This document shows, piece after piece, positions 34,587-43,785 of a stretch of 64,000 bases of DNA. Source of the stretch: Anaerococcus murdochii (GTDB lineage: Bacteria; Bacillota; Clostridia; Tissierellales; Peptoniphilaceae). The position numbers and the translations under genes were made by a program. Numbering within the stretch: position 1 is the stretch's first letter; each line of letters begins with the position of its first letter. Location of the stretch: the NCBI RefSeq assembly GCF_019957155.1, contig NZ_JAIPME010000002.1:1955001-2019000 (forward strand), read 5' to 3'. The notes below the pieces were generated by a model. It did no database searches, was not told where the DNA came from, and saw only the letters and a list, made by a program, of their open reading frames with translations.

Positions 34587-36325
34587 TTTATTTCACCATC
34601 CTTTACTCCAATATGGGCATTCCACATCTTTTGGTATAACTCAGAATCTTCCATAAGTTCTTCATGCTTACCATGTGAAACAAGCTCTCCATTCTCAATT
34701 AAGAATATTTGTTCTGCATCTGTTATAGTTGATAACCTATGAGCAATAATAATCACCGTTTTATCTTTTATAAGCTTTGATAAAGCTTGCTTTATAATCA
34801 CTTCATTTTCAGGATCTATATATGAAGTAGCTTCATCAAGTATTACAATAGGTGCATTTTTGAGCATTGCTCTTGCAATTGATATTCTTTGTCTTTCTCC
34901 ACCAGAAACATGGCTCCCACTACTTCCGACAACCGTATCGTAACCATGTTCCATTTTCATAATAAAATCATGACAACCCGATTTCTTAGCAATGTCTTCT
35001 ACTTCTTTATCACTGGCACTTGGATTGCCCATTCTTATATTCTCCCTAATACTTTCGTTGAACAAAAAATTATCCTGAGAAACAAAGGCGGTCAAACTAT
35101 ATAATTGCTTTAATGGAATTTCCTTAAGATTGTGTCCACCAATATTTATATTTCCTTCCATGCTATCCCAATATCCAGCTATTAATTTTGCTAAAGTTGA
35201 CTTGCCACTTCCACTTGGTCCAACAAAAGCCACTGTTGTACCTTCTTTTATGTTTAGGGATATTCCATGAAGAATTTCTTTTTCTTCTTCATATCCAAAC
35301 TTTACATTTTGTAAATCAATATTATATTGCTGGATAGTCACTTCTCTATCAGAATGCTTTTGTTCTTTTCCTTCTAAAATTAAGTTAATAGAATTTGCAA
35401 TAGTCCCTATCTTAGCAAGACCATCAACAAAATTGATTGTTTCAAGTAAAGGTCCTGCAATACCTAAAGATAGAATAATTACAGATATAAATACTTCTGC
35501 ACTTAAACTGCCGCTAATGTAGAAATACCAACCAAATGGAAGCACTGTGATCATTGTAGTAGGAGATATGTTTTTAGATAAAGATACAGGTAACTGACAG
35601 CTCTTCATCCATTCATAAAAGTATCTTGCATTTGCAATGACTTTATCTTTGTACTTTGCGTACGATCTCTTGTCTTGATTAAATGTTTTTATCACTTCTA
35701 TTCCATTAACATACTCAATAATTGCAGAATTCATTTCTCGATTTACCTTTACAGATCCTTCATATTGAACAGCATAATTTTTCATTACGAGTCCCATAAA
35801 AAGCATCCCCACAGGAATGGATACTAATGATAAAAGAGCCATTCTCCAATCAAGAAATAATAAGTAAATAAATATACTCAAAGAACCTAAGAGATTCGAT
35901 GTCATTTCAGGCAACAGGTGAGCGAGTGGTTTCTCCATACTTTCAACCTGATCCACTATAATCTGCTTAAAGTTTCCGCTTGGAACAGAGATTATTTCTC
36001 CTAATGGCATCTTTGGAAGTTTTTCAAGCATTCTTAAACGAACATCTTTCAGTACACTAAAAGTTGCTTTATGGGATACAGATAAAGCCATAGAGTATAA
36101 AACAGATTTTAAAATATAAGATAACAGACCTATTCCCATCCATAAAAAATAGACCTTGAAATCTGCAATTCCATTTAATAAATAGACTAAAATACGGCTT
36201 GCAGCAATGTATGGAACAATTCCGGCAATAACACCGATACTTGCTATAAATACAGATGTTTTTAACTTTGAATGTTCCTTATATGCAAGCTCCCACAATA
36301 TAGTAGCAGGACTTTTTTGTTTCAT
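34583..36325 (-). CDS. ABC exporter-fold half-transporter, first of pair (module 3)
   Basis: 580 residues from MKQKSPATILWELAYKEHSK; ATG 36325 has GGAGGTG 6 bases upstream, and an upstream in-frame TTG is not needed. Six-helix domain, ATPase Walker A GPSGSGKST, signature VSGGERQRIS, Walker B IVILDEATSYIDPEN, H-loop IIAHRL. Counterpart of 12679-14397. Preceded by a palindromic TetR operator candidate. Confidence 0.88.
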   Translation of the reverse strand: MKQKSPATILWELAYKEHSKLKTSVFIASIGVIAGIVPYIAASRILVYLLNGIADFKVYFLWMGIGLLSYILKSVLYSMALSVSHKATFSVLKDVRLRMLEKLPKMPLGEIISVPSGNFKQIIVDQVESMEKPLAHLLPEMTSNLLGSLSIFIYLLFLDWRMALLSLVSIPVGMLFMGLVMKNYAVQYEGSVKVNREMNSAIIEYVNGIEVIKTFNQDKRSYAKYKDKVIANARYFYEWMKSCQLPVSLSKNISPTTMITVLPFGWYFYISGSLSAEVFISVIILSLGIAGPLLETINFVDGLAKIGTIANSINLILEGKEQKHSDREVTIQQYNIDLQNVKFGYEEEKEILHGISLNIKEGTTVAFVGPSGSGKSTLAKLIAGYWDSMEGNINIGGHNLKEIPLKQLYSLTAFVSQDNFLFNESIRENIRMGNPSASDKEVEDIAKKSGCHDFIMKMEHGYDTVVGSSGSHVSGGERQRISIARAMLKNAPIVILDEATSYIDPENEVIIKQALSKLIKDKTVIIIAHRLSTITDAEQIFLIENGELVSHGKHEELMEDSELYQKMWNAHIGVKDGEIK

Positions 36326-36345
36326 AATCAACACCTCCAAATGAA

Positions 36346-36372
36346 ATAACTTAATTAGCTAACTTAGTTATC
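36346..36372 (-). promoter_or_regulatory. TetR operator before module 3 transport genes
   Basis: Imperfect palindrome centred on TTAGCTAA (AACTTAATTAGCTAACTTAGTT on the plus strand in two parts: AACTTAATTAG and CTAACTTAGTT). Contains TAACTTAGTTATC, shared with the palindrome in the tetR promoter at 37091-37105. Confidence 0.6.
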
Positions 36373-36418
36373 TTTATTTTAAAAAATATAAGGGCGTTTA
36401 ATACCCTTTCCCTTATAT

Positions 36419-37042
36419 TTAAAAACATCGCAATTTCTCCCATCCATCATAAAAAAACTTCGAAACTATTCTTGTGTTTAACTTTACTTCTTCTTCTGTT
36501 TGAGAATGTATTATAATTTCACACAATGCATTAATATAAGCATGGTTTAACAAATGCATTGCATCTTTAGGGACTTCTGATTTTATATTCTTTTTCTTTG
36601 AAATAATCTGAAACGCTTTATGTCTGTTTATATCTTCCTTTTCCACAAGAAGCTCTATAAAATTATCATATTTCGTACCATATGATTTATATATTAAAAG
36701 ATTAAATAAATCTTTTTTGCTAAACATATATAATGCAGATTCAATTGACCCTTCAATGTTAATTTTTGATAAATCTTCTCCACAATTTTTTTCTATGTTT
36801 TGAAAAGATTCCTCTTCAAACTTGCTATAAAAACCCAAAAGTTCGTTTGCCAATGGATCAACTAAACTGATAAATAAATCTTCTTTATCATTAAAATGCC
36901 TGTAAAAAGCACCCGTTGTAACCCCAGCATCTTTGCAAATTTTTCTTAAATTAGCTCGTTCATAGCCATCATTTAAAAAATTAACTTTACCACTATCCAT
37001 AATCTTTTTATGTGTTAAATCATAACCAGTAATTTCTGTCAT
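36419..37042 (-). CDS. TetR-family transcriptional regulator (module 3)
   Basis: 207 residues. HTH region: FLNDGYERANLRKICKDAGV followed by TTGAFYRHFNDKEDLFISLV. AGGAAGTGGG precedes ATG. Divergent C-terminus. Located upstream of the ABC/ECF/MATE genes with matching palindromes in both promoter regions, so likely represses itself and this operon. Confidence 0.9.
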   Translation of the reverse strand: MTEITGYDLTHKKIMDSGKVNFLNDGYERANLRKICKDAGVTTGAFYRHFNDKEDLFISLVDPLANELLGFYSKFEEESFQNIEKNCGEDLSKINIEGSIESALYMFSKKDLFNLLIYKSYGTKYDNFIELLVEKEDINRHKAFQIISKKKNIKSEVPKDAMHLLNHAYINALCEIIIHSQTEEEVKLNTRIVSKFFYDGWEKLRCF

Positions 37043-37090
37043 ATCCCACTTCCTTTACTAACGGCTAAATTTATAAGTTTGCGGCATATA

Positions 37091-37105
37091 GATAACTTAG
37101 TTATC
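37091..37105 (-). promoter_or_regulatory. TetR operator palindrome (module 3)
   Basis: GATAACT-T-AGTTATC, perfect 7-bp arms around one base, directly downstream of the -10 box of the tetR promoter. Confidence 0.65.
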
Positions 37106-37134
37106 ATTATATACTCTTATCTTATTTTTGTCAA
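37106..37134 (-). promoter_or_regulatory. Promoter of module 3 tetR
   Basis: Minus strand: TTGACA (37129-37134), exactly 17 bases, TATAAT (37106-37111). Perfect consensus for the housekeeping sigma factor, so strong unless repressed by the adjacent operator. Confidence 0.75.
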
Positions 37135-37343
37135 TAGGAACAGTAGAAAATCATACTTAATTATGATATAATTACTAATAATTAAATACAGGCTTAACGC
37201 TTATAACTTTAATAGACCAACTAAGGAAGTCAATAGTTATTTTAAAAATTTTTTTGAAAAATTTTTAAGTCACAAAACTTAAAAATGTGCATAGCAAATA
37301 AGCCTCATACACTTTCATTTTTTGAGGCAACACTTTTAAAAGT

Positions 37344-38621
37344 TTATGCGACTAACTTACTCTTTTCTCGAATTAGTTTTTGATGTTCTTCGGGTGTTCT
37401 TAATTCAAATGATTTTTGGTTTCTGAGAACAGCAAAAATAATTTGAACCATCTTTCGCATAATTGCACACATTACAACTTTGTATGGTTTTTCAGCTATC
37501 TTCTTTTCAAAATAAGCACGCATAACAGGATTTAAATACTCTCGGTTGCGATTTGGATACACATTAGATTTAGCCAGCATATGGAGAATTGAGCGAACAT
37601 GAGGTGATCCTCTTTTAGAGATTTTATTGTTTTTCCTATTGTATGTTCCACTTTGAGTTACTCCTGGATCCAATCCAAAGAAGGCAACTAATTCTTTCGG
37701 TTTCGAGAAATTGGATATATCTCCAAGCTCTGATAAAACAACATATGCTGTATACTCTCCAACTCCTGGAATACTTTGTAAAAGCACTATTTCTTTATGA
37801 AACTTTTCATCTAAAAGAGATAGTCTTTTGATTTCATCATCGATTGCTTTCAAAGCTTCCTGTAAACTGAAAATAACCCTTACAGTTGTTTGAATAAGTA
37901 CTGCTGAACTAAGGCTTACTATACAAACTTCAATAGATTTTTCAGCAGCTTTCAATAGTTTTTCATATTTTACTTCGGCATAGGAGCTGCTTTTATGTGA
38001 ATTTTCTTTTATCAGTTGAATAATATCTTGCTTATTTTCAGGAGATAATACTTCCTGTATAGTAGGATATTTTTCAAGCAAAGACAAAGGTGTTTTCCCT
38101 TGCAAATCCGTAAATACTTTCTTGAAATCTGGAAAGGAAATATCTAAAAAAGCGATTAATCGGTTGATGTGTTCCACAATTTCATCCGTCAATCCTTTAT
38201 GCTGTCTGCAAAGCTTTTTGATACTGTTAACGGTATCTGAGTGTGTAATTGTTTCGTTGTAATTCTTAATACGATATAGCAACGCTATATTATATGCATC
38301 TGTTTTATCTGATTTAATTTTTCGGATATTGATATTTTTCAATGCTCCACTTTGAATCGGATTAATTACAATGACTTCGTAATTATGCTTACGGAAAAAA
38401 TTAGCTAAAATTTGATGATAGTGTGCAGTAGCTTCCATGATAATTACTGCTGTGTCTTTGTACTCATCTTCTACCTTTTCAAGTACATAGATGAGCGACT
38501 TCATACCAGTAATATCATTAGAAATTTTAAGTCTTTTGATGATGTCATTATTAGGTGATAGAATACAGATATCACTGAAAGCTTTACTCACATCAATTCC
38601 TACAACAATTTTTTCTGACAT
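37344..38621 (-). CDS. IS110-family transposase (copy 2)
   Basis: 425 residues, identical in sequence to the product of 15284-16561: DEDD RuvC-like domain (GIDVS, IIMEATAHYH, KSDKTDAYN) and transposase_20 domain with GSPHVR. Occupies the equivalent position, between a tetR promoter and mobC. Identity at protein and, by eye, DNA level indicates very recent copying or gene conversion. Confidence 0.93.
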   Translation of the reverse strand: MSEKIVVGIDVSKAFSDICILSPNNDIIKRLKISNDITGMKSLIYVLEKVEDEYKDTAVIIMEATAHYHQILANFFRKHNYEVIVINPIQSGALKNINIRKIKSDKTDAYNIALLYRIKNYNETITHSDTVNSIKKLCRQHKGLTDEIVEHINRLIAFLDISFPDFKKVFTDLQGKTPLSLLEKYPTIQEVLSPENKQDIIQLIKENSHKSSSYAEVKYEKLLKAAEKSIEVCIVSLSSAVLIQTTVRVIFSLQEALKAIDDEIKRLSLLDEKFHKEIVLLQSIPGVGEYTAYVVLSELGDISNFSKPKELVAFFGLDPGVTQSGTYNRKNNKISKRGSPHVRSILHMLAKSNVYPNRNREYLNPVMRAYFEKKIAEKPYKVVMCAIMRKMVQIIFAVLRNQKSFELRTPEEHQKLIREKSKLVA

Positions 38622-38697
38622 AATATACCTCCTATAATTTGGGATGCCCTGTTAATCCAAAACCACAACAGGCTCACGAGTTATACAGGTAATCAAT

Positions 38698-38853
38698 AAA
38701 TGAACCTAACCAACCGAAAAGATGAAAGGCAATGGAATGAGGGTGGAGTCTACCAAATGAGTAATTCCTAAATTGGAAACCCAGCAAGCACATAAAACAA
38801 TCCCATTTCATCCCTAATATCTATAATTTTATCATAGATGATTAGGTTCATTT
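38698..38853 (-). ncRNA. Candidate IS110 bridge RNA region, copy 2
   Basis: Identical to 16638-16793: a 12-bp closing stem (AAATGAACCTAA/TTAGGTTCATTT) upstream of the transposase gene. Confidence 0.5.
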
Positions 38854-38906
38854 TTAAGAACTATGCTTAAAGCTGTTCTTATACTATTAGTATATGAGCA
38901 AGCACA

Positions 38907-39005
38907 GTAAGTGAGTACCCACTTACGAAAAATTGATGAAGCAGAACCTTTATGGACTGCTTCTTTTTTTATCAATTTTACCTTGTTAGGGAGAACCCTA
39001 AGACC
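38907..39005 (+). other. oriT-like region upstream of mobC-relaxase operon
   Basis: GTAAGTG-AGTACC-CACTTAC (38907-38926), GAAGCAG/CTGCTTC with T7 (38938-38970) and TTAGGG/CCCTAA (38986-39001). Positioned directly before the functional mobC-relaxase pair, the best oriT candidate in the window. Confidence 0.5.
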
Positions 39006-39033
39006 CCAATAATTTATGATAAGGAGATATACT

Positions 39034-39390
39034 ATGGATAATAGAAAAAGAAATAATCAACTAAAAATATATTTAACAGATGAAGAAAAAGAAGTTTTTG
39101 AAAAGAAAATGAAACTTGCTAATTGCAAAACTATGTCCCATTTTCTTAGAAAATGTGTATTGGAAAAAGAGATTTATGTTGTTGATTTAGAACCATTTAG
39201 AAACCTACAATGGCTACTTTCGAATGCAACAAATAATATAAATCAGATTGCAAAAGCTACTAATACAACTGGTGTGATTTACAAAAATGAAATTGAATCT
39301 ATGAATAATCAGATAGAAAAATTATCAAAAGAAATATGGCAGATCTATTCCCTACTTCTTAATAAATCAAAAGAAAGTTCTGGTGATTAG
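39034..39390 (+). CDS. mobC: MobC-like relaxosome accessory protein
   Basis: 118 residues from MDNRKRNNQLKIYLTDEEKE, AAGGAG upstream. Ribbon-helix-helix N-terminus and NINQIAKATNTTG segment as in MobC. It ends one base before the relaxase ATG (39392), so translation is coupled. Residues differ from the orphan copy at several places (EIYVVD versus DIYVVD, NATNN versus NTTNN, KEIWQIY versus REIWQIH), and the tail SKESSGD is longer. Confidence 0.88.
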   Translation: MDNRKRNNQLKIYLTDEEKEVFEKKMKLANCKTMSHFLRKCVLEKEIYVVDLEPFRNLQWLLSNATNNINQIAKATNTTGVIYKNEIESMNNQIEKLSKEIWQIYSLLLNKSKESSGD

Positions 39391-39391
39391 T

Positions 39392-40723
39392 ATGGCAATT
39401 ACAAAAATACATCCTATAAAATCAACTTTAAATTTGGCAATAGATTATATAACTAAGAGTGAAAAAACTGATGAAAAAATCTTGGTATCTTCCTTCAAAT
39501 GCCATCCATCTACTGCTCATATTCAATTTATGAAAACACGAGAAGACAATGATACTAAGGGTACAGTTTTGGCTAGACATTTGATTCAATCTTTTCTACC
39601 AGGCGAGGTTGATCCTATAAAAGCTCACGAAATAGGAATGGAATTATGTAAGAAAATTTTAAAAGAAGATTATGAATTTGTTCTTGCAACTCATATAGAT
39701 AGAGGGCATATCCATAACCATATTATTTTTAATAATGTTAATTACAAGACTGGTAAATGCTACCAATCTAACAAAAAATCTTACCACAAAATCAGGTATC
39801 AAAGTGACGAATTATGTAAAGAAAATAAGCTTTCAGTCATTGATAAATACTATGAAGCTTACAAGAGAAAATATAAAACTGCTGGTAAATCTTGGTACGA
39901 ATATGACCAAAACAAGAAAGGCAATTCCTGGAAATCTAAACTGCAATTTGATATAGATAGAATAATTAATAAGTCTAACTCTTGGAAAGAATTTTTATAT
40001 AATATGAAGTCCTTAGACTATGAAATAAAGTTTGGTAAACACATTGCTTTTCGTCATAAAGATAGGCAAAGATTTACAAGATCAAAGACTATCGGAGAAG
40101 ATTATACTGAGAAAAGAATCAAAGAAAGAATAGATTTAGCTATTAAAAACAAAGCTAATCCTACTAAAAAGCGTGTAGGAAATGTTATTGACATATCTAC
40201 TAATGAAAAAACTCAATCATCTAAAGGTTACGAAGTCTGGGCAAGAAAACACAATATCAAAACAATGGCTGATTCAATAATTAAACTTCGAGAACAAGGA
40301 ATTAATTCCATTACCCAGCTCGATGATCTAATCAAAAAATCTGCTGATGATAGACAAGACTTGTTAGATAAAATAAAGAAAATTGAAACTGAGATGAAGA
40401 GTTTATCCCAAGATATGGAAAATATAAATACTATAAATAAGTATCGTGAAGTCTATAAATACCATAAGAAAAATCCTGAAGATAAGCAATTTGCAGATGA
40501 ATATTATAGTGAACTTTCCGTCTATAAAATAGCCGCAAAGGAAATCTTGAAGAACTATAAAAAACTACCCAATACAAAAGAAATATTAACGAGACTCGAT
40601 AAACTACAAGAAAAAAAGAACACCCTTATGCAAGAGTATTCTTTGAATAAAGAACAATTTTCTGACCTTGTTCAGTATAGGAAAAACTATGAAAATTATT
40701 ATGGGAAGGAAGTGGAGAGGTAG
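39392..40723 (+). CDS. MOBP-type relaxase/mobilization nuclease
   Basis: 443 residues from MAITKIHPIKSTLNLAIDYI. The relaxase domain has the likely catalytic tyrosine near the start (DYITKSEKT) and the metal-binding three-histidine motif HIDRGHIHNHIIFNNVN (~107-123). The C-terminal half (~290-440) is a long coiled coil. Nicks oriT and leads the strand into a conjugative channel. One of the few plus-strand genes here, coupled to mobC. No T4SS genes are in the window, so it depends on genes outside it or on another element. Confidence 0.9.
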   Translation: MAITKIHPIKSTLNLAIDYITKSEKTDEKILVSSFKCHPSTAHIQFMKTREDNDTKGTVLARHLIQSFLPGEVDPIKAHEIGMELCKKILKEDYEFVLATHIDRGHIHNHIIFNNVNYKTGKCYQSNKKSYHKIRYQSDELCKENKLSVIDKYYEAYKRKYKTAGKSWYEYDQNKKGNSWKSKLQFDIDRIINKSNSWKEFLYNMKSLDYEIKFGKHIAFRHKDRQRFTRSKTIGEDYTEKRIKERIDLAIKNKANPTKKRVGNVIDISTNEKTQSSKGYEVWARKHNIKTMADSIIKLREQGINSITQLDDLIKKSADDRQDLLDKIKKIETEMKSLSQDMENINTINKYREVYKYHKKNPEDKQFADEYYSELSVYKIAAKEILKNYKKLPNTKEILTRLDKLQEKKNTLMQEYSLNKEQFSDLVQYRKNYENYYGKEVER

Positions 40724-40761
40724 GGTTATTTAGCTTCCTCTTCAAGTAAATATCAAAATAA

Positions 40762-43278
40762 TTAATTTATCAAGGCTTCTCTATAAATTAAAATTTTATG
40801 TCTAAAAGAATCAATTCCACCTTCCATGTGATTTATTATTTCTTTTTTTATAGCTACTTCACCAGGATAGCCTTGATTTTTCACCCAACCATGTACTCCA
40901 TCAGAATCCATTACTAGCACACAGTCTGACATTGCATTAGTTACAATTGTTGCACTATGAGTTGCAATTATAACTTGTCTATCATTTTTAGTTTTCCTTA
41001 GCTGCTGAACAAGATTTTTATAAATATATCTACTATCCAAATTATCCTCTGGTTGGTCAATAACAATCGGTCTGAAATCATTGTTATATTTCCCATATCC
41101 TAATATAAAGTCTAACATTGCTACGACTTTTTGACCTAGCGATAAGTTTTTTATATCTTTATAAATCTCTTGAAGATTTTTATTGTCTTCCCTACTATTA
41201 ATATTAAATAGGATGGTGTATTCTTCAAGTTTTCTAAAGTAGTTTTTAAAATATCCAATCCATGTATCTATATTTTTATCGTCAGTTGCATATATTAATA
41301 AATCCGATATTAACGTCTTAGCAATATCAGCATTAATAATGGTTTTATTAGAATCTATTACTTTAAAACTACTTTCTTCTGTAAATTCTAAAAACTCTTT
41401 GGGATTTATCCAAGAAGAATCTTTATTTATTGATGATTTCAAAAAATTAATCAATCCTTTTTTATCTATTATATAAAATATAAATCCCTCTAAATTTTCT
41501 CTCTTAATATTATATCTATTAATAATACTTGAAAATTTGCTTTTATAAATTTCTTCTATGGGGTACTCAAGCACTAAATCATTTTGAATATAATCGATTT
41601 TTAATGTTCCTTTTTGAGTTTCATTAAAAGGATCTAGTACCTTTTTTACATCTTCTCTTCTATTTTTTAAAATACTTTCTATATCTCTTAGAAATTTAGA
41701 TAAACCTGATTTAGCTTTAATTTTTATTTTATTTTCAAATGGTTCTAACTCTTTATTTTTAAACATCAAATCATAAATAAACCTGTTAATTTCATCTCCG
41801 CTTGCATATCTAACAAGATCATTAACAGAATACCTATTATCATAAAGTTCTGATAGGACTTTTGTTTTATTACGTACTTTTTCGATATTGCTAATATCCA
41901 TCTCTTCAACATTACTACAAGTTATCTTATATACGTTCAAATACTTTTTAAGCATATATTTTTTAATTCTGTCTCTATTAAAATAATATCTTCTTCCATA
42001 TTGATAAGGTCGTTCCTCTTCAAATCGGCTTAAAATATTATCATCATCTTCTTTATAAGGACTTATAAACTCAACAATATACTCATCTCTATCACATTGA
42101 AATAATAAATATACGTTCCCATGCTTACAAATAAAATCTAAAAGATTCTCATCATGAACACTTTGTGTCATTACAAAATCAATTGTTTCAAGGACAGTAC
42201 TCTTGCCAGTTCCTCTTCCCCCTATCAAGCAATTTAAAGAATCCGAAAATTTTACAGTAAAATCCCCATCTTTCTTTTTATTAGATAGAAAACCAGATTC
42301 TTCAAACATTACATATAAGCCTTCTATATAGACTTTATTTTTATTCATGTTCTCATAACTTACAGAAATATCAAAATCAATTAAAGCTTCTTTTAACATT
42401 TGAAAGTTAATATCACTTCCCTTAATCCAAAAAAAATTATTGTCTAATGTATCAATTGAATGTGAGTCATTGTCAATTAAAAAATTTACATCCTCTCTAT
42501 AATTTTTCATGAAGTTTTTTGCACCTTTGATTTGATTCTTCTTTTTTAAACCAACAATTCTTGTGTTTTCACTGGAAAATAATTTCTTTTTATACGCTCC
42601 ACTTAAAAACTTATCTTTATTTATATTTGATGAGTATATATGAGCTATGTAAGTTATCGCTCCTAAACTCGAAAAAAAATCCATAACTTCTAAACTAGTA
42701 ACATATACACCGTCTTTTTCAGAAATCAATTTTTCATCTAGCCACTTAATTACTTTCTCTTCATTATTTTTATCATCATCTAATATTGCTACTACATGAA
42801 GCTTGTCAGCACATGATATTTCTATTCCTCGAAATAGTATTGTTTCAACATTATATTTAGCTTTTAACTTTTTTAGATGATGTATACATAATTTTAATTT
42901 ATCTATCCCCTCAAATGTATTATGATCTGTAACAACAGCTATCTCATATTGATTTATTAATAATTCATGAGCCAGCAATAAAAAAGCATATATTTCTTTT
43001 TTGTTTTCAAAAATATTAAAATCTCTACCGAACTTTACATCTCTTTTTCCATTTATGAGAGGTATAATACTTCTTTCATAAATTATATCTTCTAATTTCT
43101 TTTCACTTATTTTTTTATATCCATCCGTGCCTAAATTCTCCATTAATTTATAATCATGAGAAGCTGGAGTATGAATATGAAAAATTGACTTTCTAGGAAA
43201 TCCAAAATTATCCCTAGTACTCTTAATGTGTTTATATGCTTCTATTACTTCACCATAAGTTCTTGTATCTTCAGCCAT
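40762..43278 (-). CDS. TrlF-type PHP-domain/SMC-like ATPase, probable defence protein
   Basis: 838 residues. N-terminal PHP phosphoesterase domain: [10 protein letters not shown] (~34), [10 protein letters not shown] (~116), FRGIEISC (~150), ITYIAHIY (~212), DNDSHSID (~272), all metal-binding positions. The C-terminal ABC/SMC-like ATPase has Walker [10 protein letters not shown] (~352), signature [12 protein letters not shown] (~733), Walker [17 protein letters not shown] (~762) and IIATHSATI (~788). This PHP-plus-ATPase layout is that of TrlF-family proteins. Such proteins are found in defence islands and act with nuclease activity on nucleic acid; exact target here is unknown. Stands alone after the relaxase gene, convergent with it; AAGGAGAAG precedes ATG. 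Confidence 0.8.
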   Translation of the reverse strand: MAEDTRTYGEVIEAYKHIKSTRDNFGFPRKSIFHIHTPASHDYKLMENLGTDGYKKISEKKLEDIIYERSIIPLINGKRDVKFGRDFNIFENKKEIYAFLLLAHELLINQYEIAVVTDHNTFEGIDKLKLCIHHLKKLKAKYNVETILFRGIEISCADKLHVVAILDDDKNNEEKVIKWLDEKLISEKDGVYVTSLEVMDFFSSLGAITYIAHIYSSNINKDKFLSGAYKKKLFSSENTRIVGLKKKNQIKGAKNFMKNYREDVNFLIDNDSHSIDTLDNNFFWIKGSDINFQMLKEALIDFDISVSYENMNKNKVYIEGLYVMFEESGFLSNKKKDGDFTVKFSDSLNCLIGGRGTGKSTVLETIDFVMTQSVHDENLLDFICKHGNVYLLFQCDRDEYIVEFISPYKEDDDNILSRFEEERPYQYGRRYYFNRDRIKKYMLKKYLNVYKITCSNVEEMDISNIEKVRNKTKVLSELYDNRYSVNDLVRYASGDEINRFIYDLMFKNKELEPFENKIKIKAKSGLSKFLRDIESILKNRREDVKKVLDPFNETQKGTLKIDYIQNDLVLEYPIEEIYKSKFSSIINRYNIKRENLEGFIFYIIDKKGLINFLKSSINKDSSWINPKEFLEFTEESSFKVIDSNKTIINADIAKTLISDLLIYATDDKNIDTWIGYFKNYFRKLEEYTILFNINSREDNKNLQEIYKDIKNLSLGQKVVAMLDFILGYGKYNNDFRPIVIDQPEDNLDSRYIYKNLVQQLRKTKNDRQVIIATHSATIVTNAMSDCVLVMDSDGVHGWVKNQGYPGEVAIKKEIINHMEGGIDSFRHKILIYREALIN

Positions 43279-43434
43279 ACTTCTCCTTAATAATCCCTAA
43301 TGCTTAACAATATTTCTTATATAGAATAATCACTCTGATCTTCTGCAACCATTTTTAAATCAATTGAATTTCCAAGTACCGTTGATGAAAATAACAAATA
43401 TAAGTAAGAATCTTATTTACCATTTACCTCAACT

Positions 43435-43647
43435 CTATTTTTTATATTCAATAATATCTCCAATATCACATTGAAAATACTCACAGATCTTTCCTAATGT
43501 TTCTAAACTTACATTTTCGTCTCTTCCCATTTTTGCTATTGTCTTGGGTGTTGTTGCTATTGCACATTGTAAGTCTGTCTTTTTCATATTTTTATCTATT
43601 AATAACTTCCATAATTTATTATATGAAAATCCCATATCATTCTCCAA
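43435..43647 (-). CDS. XRE-family helix-turn-helix regulator
   Basis: 70 residues; probable start at residue 5 (MGFSYNKLWKLLIDKNMKKT). HTH: DLQCAIATTPKTIAKMGRDE then VSLETLGKICEYFQCDIGDI, the compact Cro/C1-like type common in Firmicutes elements. Its upstream ~110 bases and coding sequence are duplicated, in damaged form, at about 48700-48990. Confidence 0.8.
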   Translation of the reverse strand: MENDMGFSYNKLWKLLIDKNMKKTDLQCAIATTPKTIAKMGRDENVSLETLGKICEYFQCDIGDIIEYKK

Positions 43648-43745
43648 TTCTATATTTTACCTTTCTAAATGTATAGATTAACTACCTAATTATAGCATAT
43701 AACACAGATTCCTTTCAATTATATGATTTACCGCGTTAAAATGAG
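43633..43745. repeat. XRE promoter-region repeat, copy 1
   Basis: From the XRE start outward, about 110 bases (including TATTTTACCTTTCTAAATG) nearly match 48876-48990, with only scattered differences. Confidence 0.8.
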
Positions 43746-43746
43746 C

Positions 43747-43785
43747 AAAAAAAGGCTGTGAGTTTGAATGCTCACAGCCTTTTTC
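43747..43785 (-). terminator. Bidirectional terminator after ABC permease gene
   Basis: AAAAAGGCTGTGAG ... CTCACAGCCTTTTT: 9-bp GC-rich stem flanked by A and T runs, directly after the permease stop at 43786. Confidence 0.85.

Larger units (their letters stand above)
37192..39360. repeat. Large direct repeat, copy 2 (IS110 plus oriT-like region plus mobC)
   Basis: Second copy of 15132-17300 at a constant offset of 22,060 bases. See the finding on identical IS110 copies and diverged mobC. Confidence 0.85.
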
